The position numbers and the translations under genes are program-made. A stretch of 64,000 nt of DNA from Gautieria morchelliformis (lineage: Eukaryota; Basidiomycota; Agaricomycetes; Gomphales; Gomphaceae): positions 62,001 to 126,000 of the forward strand of contig WHVA01000072.1 in NCBI GenBank assembly GCA_015179125.1, in the 5' to 3' direction. The first letter of the stretch is position 1, and each line of letters begins with the position of its first letter. Of the stretch, positions 45,137-55,784 are shown piece by piece. The notes beneath the pieces are model-generated. The model did not search any database. It saw only the letters and a list, made by a program, of their open reading frames with translations, and was not told where the DNA came from.

Positions 45137-45634
45137 GTCCAAAGCCCACCGCCAGTAATACCGCTAAATATACCGCGTCCACACGCGCCCATGGGTAGGT
45201 GGCTCTCCGAATCCCGATAAACTAACCCTCTTTGTTCCGACGACGCAGAGGATCCACATCACGCAGCATCTGTTTATAGGGGCTTCGTCCAAGAAGAGGC
45301 AAGTAGCATAGATCATGGCGTTCCGTTCCACGGTTACTAAACAGTAAGCTGTGTGGCGTGTAAGTGTTCTAGATATAGTTGGCAGGCAGAGAACCAGCTG
45401 GTGATTCGTCCAGATTTGCAAGACCGGCTCGCGACCTGGCGGAAAGATGCTATTTACGATGTCGCAGAGTATTCACGATTGCATTTATCGTTGATTTAGA
45501 TAGATTTTGTACCATACTTTATTATTAAACAAAGTTTGCCGCCAAATTCTGGCGCTTTTGGCCCTAAAGCAGCGTGTCTGTACAGCTGCTTACGTGTACA
45601 ATTGCTATCCTGTTCCTCAAGACCAACACTCACA

Positions 45635-46329
45635 ATGGTGAGTTGGCTCCTCATACAAATGTCTAGCACTCACCTCATAGATATCGTTGATAGGCCGAGA
45701 CTAAGACCCCACCGTCAAACATCATGCGGGAAGTACGAATCGATAAATTGGTTCTCAGTGAGTGGTCTAATGTCTTGCTACTGTATCTCCCGCTGACTTC
45801 AGCGTCTTCCCTCTTAGACATATCTGTGGGCGAGTCGGGTGATCGTTTGACTCGAGCATCAAAAGTCCTCGAGCAGCTCACTGGCCAGACACCTGTAACG
45901 TCGAAAGCCCGTTACACCGTACGCACATTCGGCATCCGACGTAACGAAAAAATCGCAGTTCACGTTACCATTCGGGGTCCCAAAGCGGAGGAAATTCTTG
46001 AGCGTGGGTTGAAGGTCAAGGAGTATGAGCTTAGACGTCGTAACTTCTCCGAGACGGGCAACTTCGGATTCGGCATCCAGGAGCACATTGACTTGGGTGC
46101 GCGATATGATCCAGGTATCGGCATTTTTGGTATGGACTTTTATGTCGTTATGGGGCGACCCGGCGCACGGGTGGCTCGGAGGAAGGCTAAGAAGGCACGG
46201 GTGGGCTTCCAACACAAAGTAAAGAAGGACGATACTATGGTATGGTTTAAACAACGGTTCGATGGAATCATCTTGGTGAGTAAATCGTGATTCATATTTG
46301 AAGATGCTTATGTGCGTTTTCAGAAATGA
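45635..46329 (+). CDS. RPL11: 60S ribosomal protein L11 (uL5)
   Basis: Part of the 5S RNP (5S rRNA with uL18) on the 60S central protuberance. Exons 45635-45637 (only the ATG), 45694-45757, 45818-46275, 46324-46329 (only AAA TGA); 531 nt, 176 residues (yeast 174). Conserved words: [88 protein letters not shown] and [11 protein letters not shown]. First coding exon being the start codon alone is a common layout for fungal ribosomal protein genes. Without the last intron the frame would end in VSKS instead of K. Confidence 0.96.
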
Positions 46330-46403
46330 ACGTTTGTGTCCATTTCGTGTATGCCTCCAAAACAAGTTGCGATAGTTAGGCTATAATAACCAGCTATCCC
46401 ACT

Positions 46404-47054
46404 TCATGTCAACATGACATCTTGTTCTTGTAAACTCGTATTGTTGACCGAGGCTGCCAACCGTGCATCTTTGAGTCTTTGTAACGCATCCAAAACGCCC
46501 TTCCAGGCATCGCGCTCGACCTGCACTTCCTGAAGACCCTTATTGTTGTGCGATCCAACGCCGCCTACCCCTTCTGGAAGGCCTACACCAAATGTCGGGG
46601 GAACAAATCCCGGCGGGAGCGCGTCGATAGAGGAGGGGGCTATTCGTGCACGGCGGAGCTGTGCAAGACATGTTCTGAGAGCCAAATGAATCGACTAAAG
46701 GCAAGTTATCAAACACGCGTGTGCCACCTTGATGTGGCGACCATACGTACATCGAGTGTCTCGAAGTATTGTGTCACCTCCAGTACGAACTGCTCCGACC
46801 TCTCATCACCTTGAGGGAGGGTTTCTTTCGGGGTATCAGTTTGAGGAAGAGTTAAAAGTGAAATGGAGGAGGACGCCAGAGCGAGGAGACGGCTTATATC
46901 CTAAGTATTCTCCACTGAGTACCGCGTCATTGAAGTCCTTGAAGGATACCGATCCTACCTTCTCAACAGCTCCCAAAGCATGAATCTGCCGTGCTGTTGC
47001 ACTCGAGGTCCATATAGGATCAACGCTGTTTCTGGACCTACTCTGCGAAGTCAT
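46404..47054 (-). CDS. MED11: Mediator head subunit Med11
   Basis: Small helical subunit of the Mediator head (partner Med22), for RNA polymerase II initiation. Exons 47054-46959, 46900-46751, 46694-46404; 537 nt, 178 residues. The N-terminal four-helix-bundle part reads ARQIHALGAVEKDISRLLAL, then SEQFVLEVTQYFETLDSIHL and ALRTCLAQLRRARIAPSSID, after which a Gly/Pro-rich loop and a last amphipathic helix (ERDAWKGVLDALQRLKDARL) follow. Fungal Med11 is about 110-180 residues long. 74 bp tail-to-tail with RPL11 and 65 bp head-to-head with the ketopantoate reductase gene. Confidence 0.8.
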
Positions 47055-47119
47055 CGCGGCGGAGTTTCAAAATTTTGAAGCGGCAGGTGACGATGCTCAA
47101 GGTCATATTCTAAAGTGAC
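47055..47119. promoter_or_regulatory. bidirectional promoter MED11/ketopantoate reductase
   Basis: Only 65 bp lie between the two divergent ATGs. Each gene's core promoter must therefore reach into the 5' part of the other, or both share this stretch. Confidence 0.5.
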
Positions 47120-48430
47120 ATGCGCTTTCATGTCATTGGTATTGGTCCCATTGGGTCACTGGTAGCCTTCCATCTTCGACGTGCACTACCACCAGCTCTC
47201 CCAATCACACTAGTTGTCAAGACCAAGGGCCGTGCTCGCGACCTCCGTACAAGTGGAGGGATCGCGATCGAAACGGGTGGCATGCCCATTACCCAAGGAG
47301 GATTCGATGTCGAGATATTTGATCCACTGGAAGAGGTCGTGTTCGACCTGGTTTACAATAAAGACGGGGAGATGCGACTGCCGTCTGCAGCAAGGGCCTG
47401 GCGGCGAGAGGGAGAACTGGGGCCAGCAGAGAGCATGGACAGCGTGCAGAAACCGATTGAATCGCTGATCGTATGCACGAAAGCGCACTCGACCGTTGGC
47501 GTGTTCAGGCGAATCAGGCGGCGGCTAACATCGCATTCAACAGTCGTGTTATTGCAGAACGGAATGGGTGTATATGATCATCTCGTATCGGAACTATTTC
47601 GCAACCCATTCGACCGGCCCCAGTTTGTTCTAGCCACGACGACGCATGCAGCGCGATCGAAAACCCATGGTAGTATGTTCCACACCATTCATACAGGCCA
47701 AGGCGATCTCGCGTTTGGAATCGTTCCTGACCCCAATCGTGAAAGGGATTTTGAACGTTCAAAGTGGAACCCGCAAGTGCCACCACATGCACGTGCCCTG
47801 TCACTAGATGACATTGCTCCATTCACCCAAAATGGTGCTCCAAGGGATCGATGTTCGTCATTACGGGATACCATTGCAGCACTCAGCAACTTGACGTCAT
47901 TGAGTCCCATATGGGAGCCCATGTCGGATGTGCAGGTTCGGTTGAAGCGCAAGTTGGTCGTCAATGCGTGTATAAACCCAATGACTGCCATCACAGAAAG
48001 CTCTAACGGCGCCTTGTTTGGGAATGAGACTGCACGTTATGTCACCAAAACAATTTGCGACGAAGCTGCTGCTGTATTCGCTCGGGAGGCGGCGGCTGGC
48101 GCTCAGTCGCGGGACTTCATCTCCAGAGACATTGAGGAGTCAGACGAGGAATCGTACGGCAAAAATTCTCCCTCTCAAGTGCCGGAGGCTCCCAGGGGCC
48201 TGCGTTCTTTTGAGCTCCAAGACGAGGTCTTTCGTGTCGCTCGAAGGACATCTTTAAATTATTCCTCGATGTTGGTCGATTTGTGGAAGGGACGAAATAC
48301 GGAGATAGAGCATCTGAACGGGTACTTGCGACGCTTAGGGCAGCACTATGCAGTGCCAACACCAAGTAATGATTTACTGTACAATTTGATCAAGCTCAAG
48401 GAGAGAGTTGTCCCAGCGGCTCGAATATAA
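47120..48430 (+). CDS. PAN5: 2-dehydropantoate 2-reductase (ketopantoate reductase, ApbA/PanE)
   Basis: NADPH-dependent reduction of ketopantoate to pantoate for vitamin B5 and coenzyme A. A single exon of 436 codons, unlike nearly all neighbours. N-terminal Rossmann fold: FHVIGIGPIGSLVAFHLRR (GxGxxG), strand end VVKTKGRARDL, VCTKAHSTVGVFRR and LLQNGMGVYDHL (NGxG motif). The C-terminal helical domain has VRLKRKLVVNACINPMTAIT with the catalytic Lys and Asn, and late LVDLWKGRNTEIEHLNGYL with the substrate-binding Glu region (TEIEHLNG). An insert of about 30 acidic/Ser-rich residues (ISRDIEESDEESYG) in the C-domain is typical of fungal forms. No signal peptide. Confidence 0.93.
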   Translation: MRFHVIGIGPIGSLVAFHLRRALPPALPITLVVKTKGRARDLRTSGGIAIETGGMPITQGGFDVEIFDPLEEVVFDLVYNKDGEMRLPSAARAWRREGELGPAESMDSVQKPIESLIVCTKAHSTVGVFRRIRRRLTSHSTVVLLQNGMGVYDHLVSELFRNPFDRPQFVLATTTHAARSKTHGSMFHTIHTGQGDLAFGIVPDPNRERDFERSKWNPQVPPHARALSLDDIAPFTQNGAPRDRCSSLRDTIAALSNLTSLSPIWEPMSDVQVRLKRKLVVNACINPMTAITESSNGALFGNETARYVTKTICDEAAAVFAREAAAGAQSRDFISRDIEESDEESYGKNSPSQVPEAPRGLRSFELQDEVFRVARRTSLNYSSMLVDLWKGRNTEIEHLNGYLRRLGQHYAVPTPSNDLLYNLIKLKERVVPAARI

Positions 48431-48521
48431 AAATGTTTCCCCCGCGTCACTGATAGACTTTTTTGTCTGGCACGGCAGTGACTACCACACAGCATGTGAG
48501 TAAGTGTCCTAGGAACATCCT

Positions 48522-48929
48522 TCAACTCACTGCAATGGCCGTTTTCACCCATTTATGACTAGGTGAACCTGGCGCTGATGATGGCTCGAGTCGTCTTTTC
48601 AAGTTGTTGCTTGGCTGATCGGTTGTCCTACTGGATTCTAGCAGCGACACCAAGCCATAAAATTGTTGATAATCTTTATAGGTTTCTTCCTGAAAATCCT
48701 CGAGTGCATCGTGCAAGTGATCACAGTCCAGAGAGGGTGGGATTTGAGCAGTTGTACGTGCCATGCGCTCCACACTGTCCCGACAGGTCTGTCCAGAAGG
48801 ATGCTTTGACAGCGCAATCATGTCCAGTTTAGTGACATCAATGTTTAGGCAACGAAGAACAGTATCACGGTGCAGCTTGGCAAGTACCCAGGGGTCGCCA
48901 CACCCATGAGGAGTGTGAAGGCCGAACAA
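48522..48929 (-). CDS. hypothetical protein, possibly truncated by an LTR
   Basis: Open frame of 135 codons, not recognised. It has a hydrophilic, helical middle (ALEDFQEETYKDYQQFYGLV) and a basic Ser/Pro-rich end (NLKRRLEPSSAPGSPSHKW). No good ATG lies at its start, and the retrotransposon LTR begins only 24 bp away at 48953, so the 5' part was probably cut off or lies beyond the insertion. Confidence 0.4.
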   Translation of the reverse strand: MFGLHTPHGCGDPWVLAKLHRDTVLRCLNIDVTKLDMIALSKHPSGQTCRDSVERMARTTAQIPPSLDCDHLHDALEDFQEETYKDYQQFYGLVSLLESSRTTDQPSNNLKRRLEPSSAPGSPSHKWVKTAIAVS

Positions 48930-48952
48930 TCAGTTAGATCAGCGGCTGGCCT

Positions 48953-49184
48953 TGTAAATACATATATTTACCTGTATTGCCACGAGGCAATACATAATGA
49001 CTGGTAGCTTACATAGCACCAGTGGGTCCTCATGGACCCACTGTACAGTTCTTGCATGGGAACCCTCTGGGATTCCCCAGCTTATCTTTACCTGTAACTG
49101 TCACTATGTCATATTAGAATCACCATCGTTTGGTTGAGTTCTACTGCCTTGTGATACCACAAGTACTAAGCCAGCAACCTTACA
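48953..49184 (+). repeat. 5' LTR of the Gypsy-type element
   Basis: 232 bp from TGTAAATA to CCTTACA, with inverted TGTAA/TTACA ends. Contains hairpins TGTATTGCC/GGCAATACA and GTGGGTCC/GGACCCAC. Aligns in word order with the LTR at 61927-62140 (GTGGGTCC..., GTAACTGTCACTA versus ACTGTCACTACG, GAGTTCTACTG versus AAGTTCTGCTG). Confidence 0.6.
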
Positions 49185-51049
49185 CTTTTTTGAACTTCCA
49201 ACAGCTGTTTGCCCAGCAAACAGTTGAAGAGTGGTTCCTGCAGCATCTTAGACAAGATCGCTGTGCTGACGATTGGAAAATTGTCAGAAAACGAACGTAG
49301 TACAACATACTACAATTGACTGTGCATCTGCGATGTACCCACTCAGTCGAACGATGCGATCAAGCAGTTCACGCAACAAAACCCCGGTGCAGCCTAGTGA
49401 CACCACAGCTGACGCTGCCTTGGGCTCAGGGCCCAAGGAAGTAGAAGACGGCGAAGACATAGACCTCGCCGCACCATCGACCACATGTCTCTGAGCGTGG
49501 ACGAAGTGGAAGAACAGGACAGGGACAAGTCACGATCTCCATCCCACTCACCCCCGCCTTGTGACAAGGGCAAGGGTTGAGCCAAATCGCCCATCAGCAA
49601 TGATGAAGGCTCAGCATCGGACTGGATGTTGCGACAAGTCACGAGCTGCGATGCAGCCCCCCAGCCGAAAGATTGGATAACTGTTGCTCCTCCAAAGGAA
49701 CAATGTCAAAAATGACAAGCACCTGATGACAGTCAGGACTCGGAATACTCGAGCTCAAGCTGAAAGAGCTCGAGGACAAACACCGTTGATGGAACAATGG
49801 TGACCGTGCGACTGAACAACCAGCTGCATGAAGCAACCCAACGCATCGGCCATGCTGATGCAAGGAACGAGCAGATAGGCTGTGAGCTGGAGCACATGGC
49901 AGATGGGATTGCCGGCATAGTCACGACGGCACATGGACTAGCAAAGTTGCTCATGGGTCTGCGAGTGTCGCTGACTGAGTCCCACACAGACGTGCGCCAG
50001 AGCAATACAGAAATTGCTGGCGTAAGGGCGACGTTACAAGCTCTTGAAGACAAGAACGAGTGTCGCCGCCACTGAGGAGCAGCGCAAAGCGCACGACCAG
50101 CGACGAATGCTGCTGCCGACATCCTGTCCGTGCAGGAGGTACGGTTCAGAAATGAACTGAGGAACTGTGGGGCCAACACTGCCCCAGCGAAGGATGGCAA
50201 AACCATCCAACAGGCGATCCGCAAGCAGGTGGCCTTGGAGGTCAACTCTGAGGACATGGCCGCGAGCCTGGAGCTTGAAGTGAAGCACTGGCAATGGAAG
50301 GAGGCGCAAGCCACCTGTCGCTATATGCATGCCCTGGAGCTGTGCAGACAACACACTGAAGAGGCGGTTACTTGAGTGCAGACCACCCAGCTCCCGAACG
50401 AACAGCAGGAGTGTGTTGTTCAGGAGGCCAGACAGGCACGTTCTGCTCTCTCGAGCAGATTATGAGTCCAGAAGGCAGGATTGACAAGGGACACCCAACA
50501 TCAATCCCTGCAAAGCAGCGAGCAGTGAGAAACTGCGCACAGCTGCGCGAAAGGTCCATTGTCAAGGCATCCCAGACCAGATTGAAGGCCCACAGGAGCC
50601 ATATGATGGCGTCACACGGATGCTCCGTGTAGCGCTTGCAGATGCCACAGACATGGACCCAGAAAAGTCTGTGCTTGCGAAAGCCGGCGTAAAGCTGGCA
50701 CCCCTGAGATGTACGCCGGAGGTTCGGATCTTGAAGAGTTCGAGGGGTTGGTAGCAGGCATTTTGAGGTGGCACAAGATGAACTGCCTACTAGGGCCAAC
50801 CACCGTGCAGATGCAGGTGGATTACCTGGGCCAAGAGTGGTTCGTTCAAAACATTGAGTGTTTTGATCGTCAGGTCAGTGAATGGACCTTGGAAATGGCT
50901 ATGCAAGGGTTGCAGAAGAGATTCATGCACACCCTCACATATCACCATGCGTCAAATAAATTTGACACGGTAGTGCAAGGCACAAAAACCATTCAGGAAA
51001 TGCTGAACAAGCTCATGAAATACTTGGCGCAGATGATACAGCCGCCTGA

Positions 51050-52114
51050 TGTTACGACCGTACATTTCCGACTTCTGACCTTCAGTTCCGCACACTTTCC
51101 GCCTCTCCGATATTTCCGACATTCCACCCCTTGTTCTACTCCCTTGTTCTTTTGACTCTATTACTCGGACCCACCGGACCCGCTTCATCGTTCATCAAGA
51201 CCATATGTCCGGACCTCCTTGTGTTTCGTTGTCAGATATGTTTTGCCGACCCCTTGTTCTTTGCCATTGTTTTACCTTACCCTGAACCCCCCTTGTAGTC
51301 CCATTGTTCCCAATTAGTTAGTTCCCACGCATTGTCTACCTGACTCCCACTCCCCCTGGAATTTGCTTAGTACCATCTCATTACCTGTTGTCTCAGCTCT
51401 TTGTATAAAAGCCTGTCATGTATGTCTGTTATTCTGCAATTAGATAATCGCCTTCGATACTTGATTTCCTTCGCTCCATCTCCTGTTCTTAGCACAGCGA
51501 GTCTAGCAAGACCTCCATCTCTCCGCCTTCCGCCTTTCGTCTTCCACCTTTCGTCTTCCGCCTTTCGTCTTCCGCCTTTCGTCTTCCGCCTTTCGTCTTC
51601 CGCCTTTCGTCTTCCGCCTTTCGTCTTCCGCCTTTCGTCTTCCGCCTTTCGTCTTCCGCCTTTCGTCTTCCGCCTTTCGTCTTCCGCCTTTCGTCTTCCG
51701 CCTTTCGTCTTCCGCCTTTCGTCTTCCGCCTTTCGTCTTCCGCCTTTCGTCTTCCGCCTTTCGTCTTCCGCCTTTCGTCTTCCGCCTTTCGTCTTCCGCC
51801 TTTCGTCTTCCGCCTTTCGTCTTCCGCCTTTCGTCTTCCGCCTTTCGTCTTCCGCCTTTCGTCTTCCGCCTTTCGTCTTCCGCCTTTCGTCTTCCGCCTT
51901 TCGTCTTCCGCCTTTCGTCTTCCGCCTTTCGTCTTCCGCCTTTCGTCTTCTGCCTCATTTCCGACTCAAGTTCCAACCAACCTTTGGTTCAGTACTTTCC
52001 GACTTCCGACTCATTTCCGAAATACTTAGGACGATAGTTCATTGGGGCGCAACCTATAAGTTGAAGCCACTGTCCTTTCCAGTTCCGACTTAGTGGAAAT
52101 CTCGATACGTAACA
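51050..52114 (+). mobile_element. solo LTR, copy 1, with minisatellite, inserted in Gypsy gag
   Basis: 1065 bp from TGTTACGACCG to GATACGTAACA; the ends TGTTACG/CGTAACA form a perfect 7-bp inverted repeat. Flanked by the 5-bp duplication CCTGA (51045-51049 and 52115-52119), as made by an integrase. The gag reading frame resumes right after it. Contains TATAAAAG (51402-51409) as TATA box. It differs from copies 2 and 3 (about 650 bp) mainly by the tandem array at 51524-51957. Confidence 0.9.
51524..51957 (+). repeat. minisatellite, 14-bp unit, about 30 copies
   Basis: Unit CGTCTTCCGCCTTT, almost free of variants (one CCACC near the left end, one CTGCC at the right end). It lies inside LTR copy 1. 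In copies 2 and 3 the same place holds only one or two unit-like words (CGCCTTCCGTCTTCCGCC). Because 14 is not a multiple of three, all three frames repeat every 42 nt, giving long open but meaningless frames on both strands. Confidence 0.95.
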
Positions 52115-52773
52115 CCTGATGAATACATGCTCCGAAGACGGTTCGTGTCAGCATTGCGTGATACACTGTGCAATGAAGTCCTGAAGAAAGGCTACAACAC
52201 TGAGTCCAGTTCGATCGAGCAGCTCTTTAAAGCTGCATGGATGATCGAGGAAGCATCCCGGTACAACCAAGGGATGCACCGGGTAGAAAATGCAGCTGGC
52301 CATCATGTCATGGCTTGCGACGAGTAAGCTGGCCACACAGTCAGGCTTTAATAAGCCCACTGCATTCCAGGCAAACAATGCCTTCTGCCGACCCATGGCA
52401 ACAAAGTTGCCGCAAACAGGTCGTCCATCTGAGGCAAAACCGCCTCAGGCGTCGGGAAGCTCGGCGAAGCCAAGTCACCCGCAAAAACCATCCGGCCACC
52501 CCTCAGACAGGCCACAAAACGCCCATAGCAGTGCAAGCTGCTTTGAATGCGGCCAGACAGGTCACATCAAGGCGAATTGCCCACGCCTGAAGCCGAAATT
52601 ACAGACAGAGGCCGTACAGCAGGACGACGATGGGGATCCAGAGGATCCCATCGACACCTCTCTTCAAGAGATTGAAGAGGGGGGAGGGTGACCCTCAGGA
52701 AACTGAGGATCAGGAGGGGAACAGTGAGCCAGCAGAGGCTTGGGAGCCGGAGCCATCCCAATACTATGATTGG

Positions 52774-53484
52774 GATGAGGACATGGCAGACAATCAGACT
52801 GCCTACAGATCCAGCGCAATTAGAATCGTGCAGGTAGATGAGACAGCCAAAGTCATGGCTGCTCAAACGACGGCCCCAGACAAGGCAGCCGAACCGATGT
52901 ATCATCATCGGAGAAAGCACTGCACATGGCCTGCATGCCCACATAGTGAGAACTGTACCCTATCGGGGTACTGGGAGATCAATGGAATGAAGGCCCACTG
53001 TCCACTAGACAGTGGGAGTGAAGGGGTACTACTATCCCCTGAATTCACCTGTGCCACTGGCATTAAAATATTTGCCTTGGAACAGCCAATTGCCCTGCAA
53101 TTGGCGTGCATCGGTAGTCAATCAATGATCAACTATGGGACAAACACGACCATTAAATTTGGTCACGAAACAGTTGAAGAATACTTTGATGTCACGAATG
53201 TCGAGTATTATGACACTATCTTTGGAACTCCGTTCCTAAGGAAACTAGGAGTAACCCTGGACTTTGCCAGTCCAGAGACAATCCATGTGGGGAATGAAAC
53301 CATCTCCACAGGAAATGCAAGCTTCAATGACGAAAAGTCGTTGAAGAGAGGTGCGGATACAAAGGTGAGTAGAATCACCTGCCCATGCCCACCCTGGCCA
53401 ATTGAAGCCAGGAGGATGAGTCTCACGATTCGTCCTCAACCTCTCCCTACACTCACAGGGAGAGATGCTGTCATCTCACGATGA
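52774..53484 (+). pseudogene. Gypsy aspartic protease region
   Basis: The retropepsin core is seen as HCPLDSGSEGVLLSPEF (catalytic DSG) and later FFGTPFLRKLG-like IFGTPFLRKLGVTLDF, the usual second half. A Trp/Cys/His-rich stretch (CTWPACPHSENC) precedes it. The frame ends at 53484 and pol resumes in another frame, so processing from one polyprotein is no longer possible. Confidence 0.75.
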
Positions 53485-55029
53485 AAGTGCTAGAGAAAAG
53501 GAAAAAGCCGCTGAGTGCCGGGGGTCCAAACAGATGTACATGGCGCTTGATGGCTGCCCAAACTACAGCCATTGTCCTCACAGACGATGACATCCCTCGC
53601 TTGTGCGAGGAATGGATGGACAAGATCGCCGACCTCGTTGGCGGTATTCCGTTGGAACTCCCTCCCTTACGGGAGGTGAATCATGAGATCAATCTCATTG
53701 ATCCAAAGAAACGCATGCGGTATCTACTACCCAAGTGCCCCGAACACTTCCGCGAGGAATTTTCCATGAAATTAGAACGATACACCACTGTGAAGTGGTG
53801 GATACCAGCAGTGGCCCATCAAGCAGTGCCAATGCTGTGTGTGCCGAAGAAAAACAGTACTCTACATACTGTCTTTGATCTGCGACAGCAGAATGAGAAC
53901 ATGGTGAAGGGTGTGATGCCCTTCCTGGATCAGGATGTTATCAGGAGCGATGTCGCTTGCTGCAAATACAGGACGAAGCTCAATATGTCAGAGGCATATG
54001 AGCAAATCCGTATTCGTCTTGAAGACGTCCCAAAGACAGCCTTTGTGACAATCCTTGGCATGTTTAGGAGCCAAGTGATACAGATGGGGGACTGCAACGC
54101 CCCATCGACGTTTCAACGTCTCATGACGTCGATATTCCGTGACTGCATAGGTCACTTCATCCATGTATACATGGATGATATATTCATCTTCTCGCACTCG
54201 ATACAAGAGCAGGAGGAACACCTCCACATAGTCTTCAACAGACTATGGAGCAGTCATCTCTTCTTAAGCAAAAGAAGGTTAACCTCTATTCGGAATGAAT
54301 GGAGTGCCTCGGCCATATCATAGATGGCCAAGGAGTTCATGTGGATGGTGATAAAATGCAATGCATCCGCGAGTGGAGGAGGCCTCGTAGGTTTAATGAT
54401 GTACAGAGATTCCTCAGCCTCATCCAATACCTGGCACACTACATGCCAGACGTCAGCGCATACACCACCCCTTTGTCGGGATGTGTGCGCAACAACCGTC
54501 CATTTGATGGATGCTGTTGCTGGACAAATGCTTCCAAAGCATAAGGGCACTGGCCTGCAAGGCCCCGATCCTGCGTCCAATCGACGCACAGAACACGGAC
54601 CTGATATGGGTCATCACTGGCGGGTCAAAGTCTGGTGTTGGACCCATCTATGGCCAGGGACCAGATTGGAGAACCTGTCGACCAGCTGGCTTCTTGTCAA
54701 AGAAGTTCAGTGTTGTGCAGCAACACTACAGAACACACAAGCACGAAACCATCGCCGTGCTCGAAGCCCTCATGAAATGGGAGGACAAGCTCCTAGGGCA
54801 AAAGTTCACCCTAGTCATGGACCACAAGGGTCTCAAGTACTTTGAGATCCAAAAGAACCTGTCTGACAGACAGGTCCAGTGGTGGGAGTTCCTATCCTAC
54901 TTCAATTACAACACCATCCACGTTGATGGCGTTGAGAACAAAGTAGTGGACTGTTTATCCTGCTACTATGAAAGCGACATGGGTGATGACTATTGTATGA
55001 GCAACCTCTACAAGCAGTTTAGAACCTAG
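53481..55029 (+). pseudogene. Gypsy reverse transcriptase-RNase H, frameshifted
   Basis: RT: WIPAVAHQAVPMLCVPKKNS, TVFDLRQQNENMVKG, TKLNMSEAYEQIRI (catalytic D replaced in context by N-M-S: expected D at LDxxxAY reads LNMSEAY), GDCNAPSTFQRLM, and HVYMDDIFIFS (YMDD). Then CLGHIIDGQGVHVDGDKM in a new frame, and RNase H: GFLSKKFSVVQQHYRTHKHE, TLVMDHKGLKYF and YNTIHVDGVENKVVDCLS. Frame breaks lie near 54290 and 54545. No integrase. Confidence 0.85.
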
Positions 55030-55106
55030 ACTGCATCAGAGAAGTGTCTGATATTAAGGGAATGAAGGCAAGTACCTAGATGGTGTCAGAGAAGTGCCTG
55101 AAGCGC

Positions 55107-55208
55107 TGTTGTACACATATTATGCATCTATACTAGTTGCTGAGTAATACTAACTGTAAAAAGAGAGGGTAATGCAGACTCGATGATCGGTCACTTGGAT
55201 TTACAACA
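55107..55208 (-). repeat. 3' LTR of the Copia fragment
   Basis: 102 bp with ends TGTTGTA and TACAACA (inverted). It follows the purine tract AGGGGAG on the minus strand, as a 3' LTR should. Such short LTRs occur in Copia elements. Confidence 0.7.
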
Positions 55209-55784
55209 CTCCCCTGTGAGTTAACCATCGTTGAGTCCTAGCTTCAAGCGTAGCCTTTGGTGCTGGTCACGGGTCAGTGACTTTGTTAGGAGGTTGGCAA
55301 TGTTATCCTTCGTGGATACAGGTGAGATTTCGATAGTTCCCTTGTTGATACATTCCCGAATATAGTGGTATTTGACGTCGATGTGTTTCGTTCGTTTGTG
55401 AAACACGGTGTTCGAGGCGATGGCACAAGCCCCTAGTGAGTCTGAGAATATGTCGAGTGGGAGTTCCACCTCGAAGTTGAGTTGTTGGAGCAGGGAGATG
55501 GTCCACTGCGCATGCTTTGTGCACTCTGTCAACACCATGTACTCTGCTTCCATTGATGACAATGCAACAGTCCTCTGTTTTTGTGCGGCCCATGCTATGG
55601 AACCTCCTGATAGTATGAATACATAGCCAGTCATCGATCGTTGGCCGTTGGCGTCAGCAGCCCAATCTGAGTCACTGTAGCTGACAAGGTCGGTGGAGTT
55701 GTTCCTTCCATATGTCAGGGCGTGTGTTTACATTGTAAACAGGTAACGGAGGATGTGTTGGGTGGCGAGTAAATGGTGTGCCGT

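Larger units (their letters stand above)
49352..52691 (+). pseudogene. Gypsy gag, broken
   Basis: Starts at about MRSSSSRNKTPVQPSD. Coiled-coil stretches (HEATQRIGHADARNEQIG and further) follow, then a capsid part (EFEGLVAGILRWHKMNCLLG, QMQVDYLGQEWFVQNIECFD, LQKRFMHTLTYHHASNKFD) that stops where the solo LTR enters at 51050 and resumes at 52120 (MLRRRFVSALRDTLCNEV, SIEQLFKAAWMIEEASRYN). The nucleocapsid zinc knuckle CFECGQTGHIKANC (CX2CX4HX4C) lies at about 52540. Several frame changes and stops lie between 49490 and 50700. Confidence 0.75.
48953..55029 (+). mobile_element. degenerate Gypsy-type LTR retrotransposon, interrupted by a solo LTR
   Basis: Order: 5' LTR (48953-49184), gag with stops (about 49352-52691, split at 51050-52114), aspartic protease, reverse transcriptase and RNase H to 55029. 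Integrase and the 3' LTR are absent; the Copia fragment begins within 80 bp. Several frame breaks occur (about 49490, 50070, 53484, 54290, 54545), so the copy is dead. The LTR resembles the minus-strand one at 61927-62140, hence at least two copies of this family in the window. Confidence 0.85.

Noticed and set aside
51401..52093. 230-codon open frame (and a 157-codon frame on the other strand) as a repeat protein gene
   Set aside because: It is just the 14-bp minisatellite read through; 14-bp units keep all frames open, and the array lies in an LTR.
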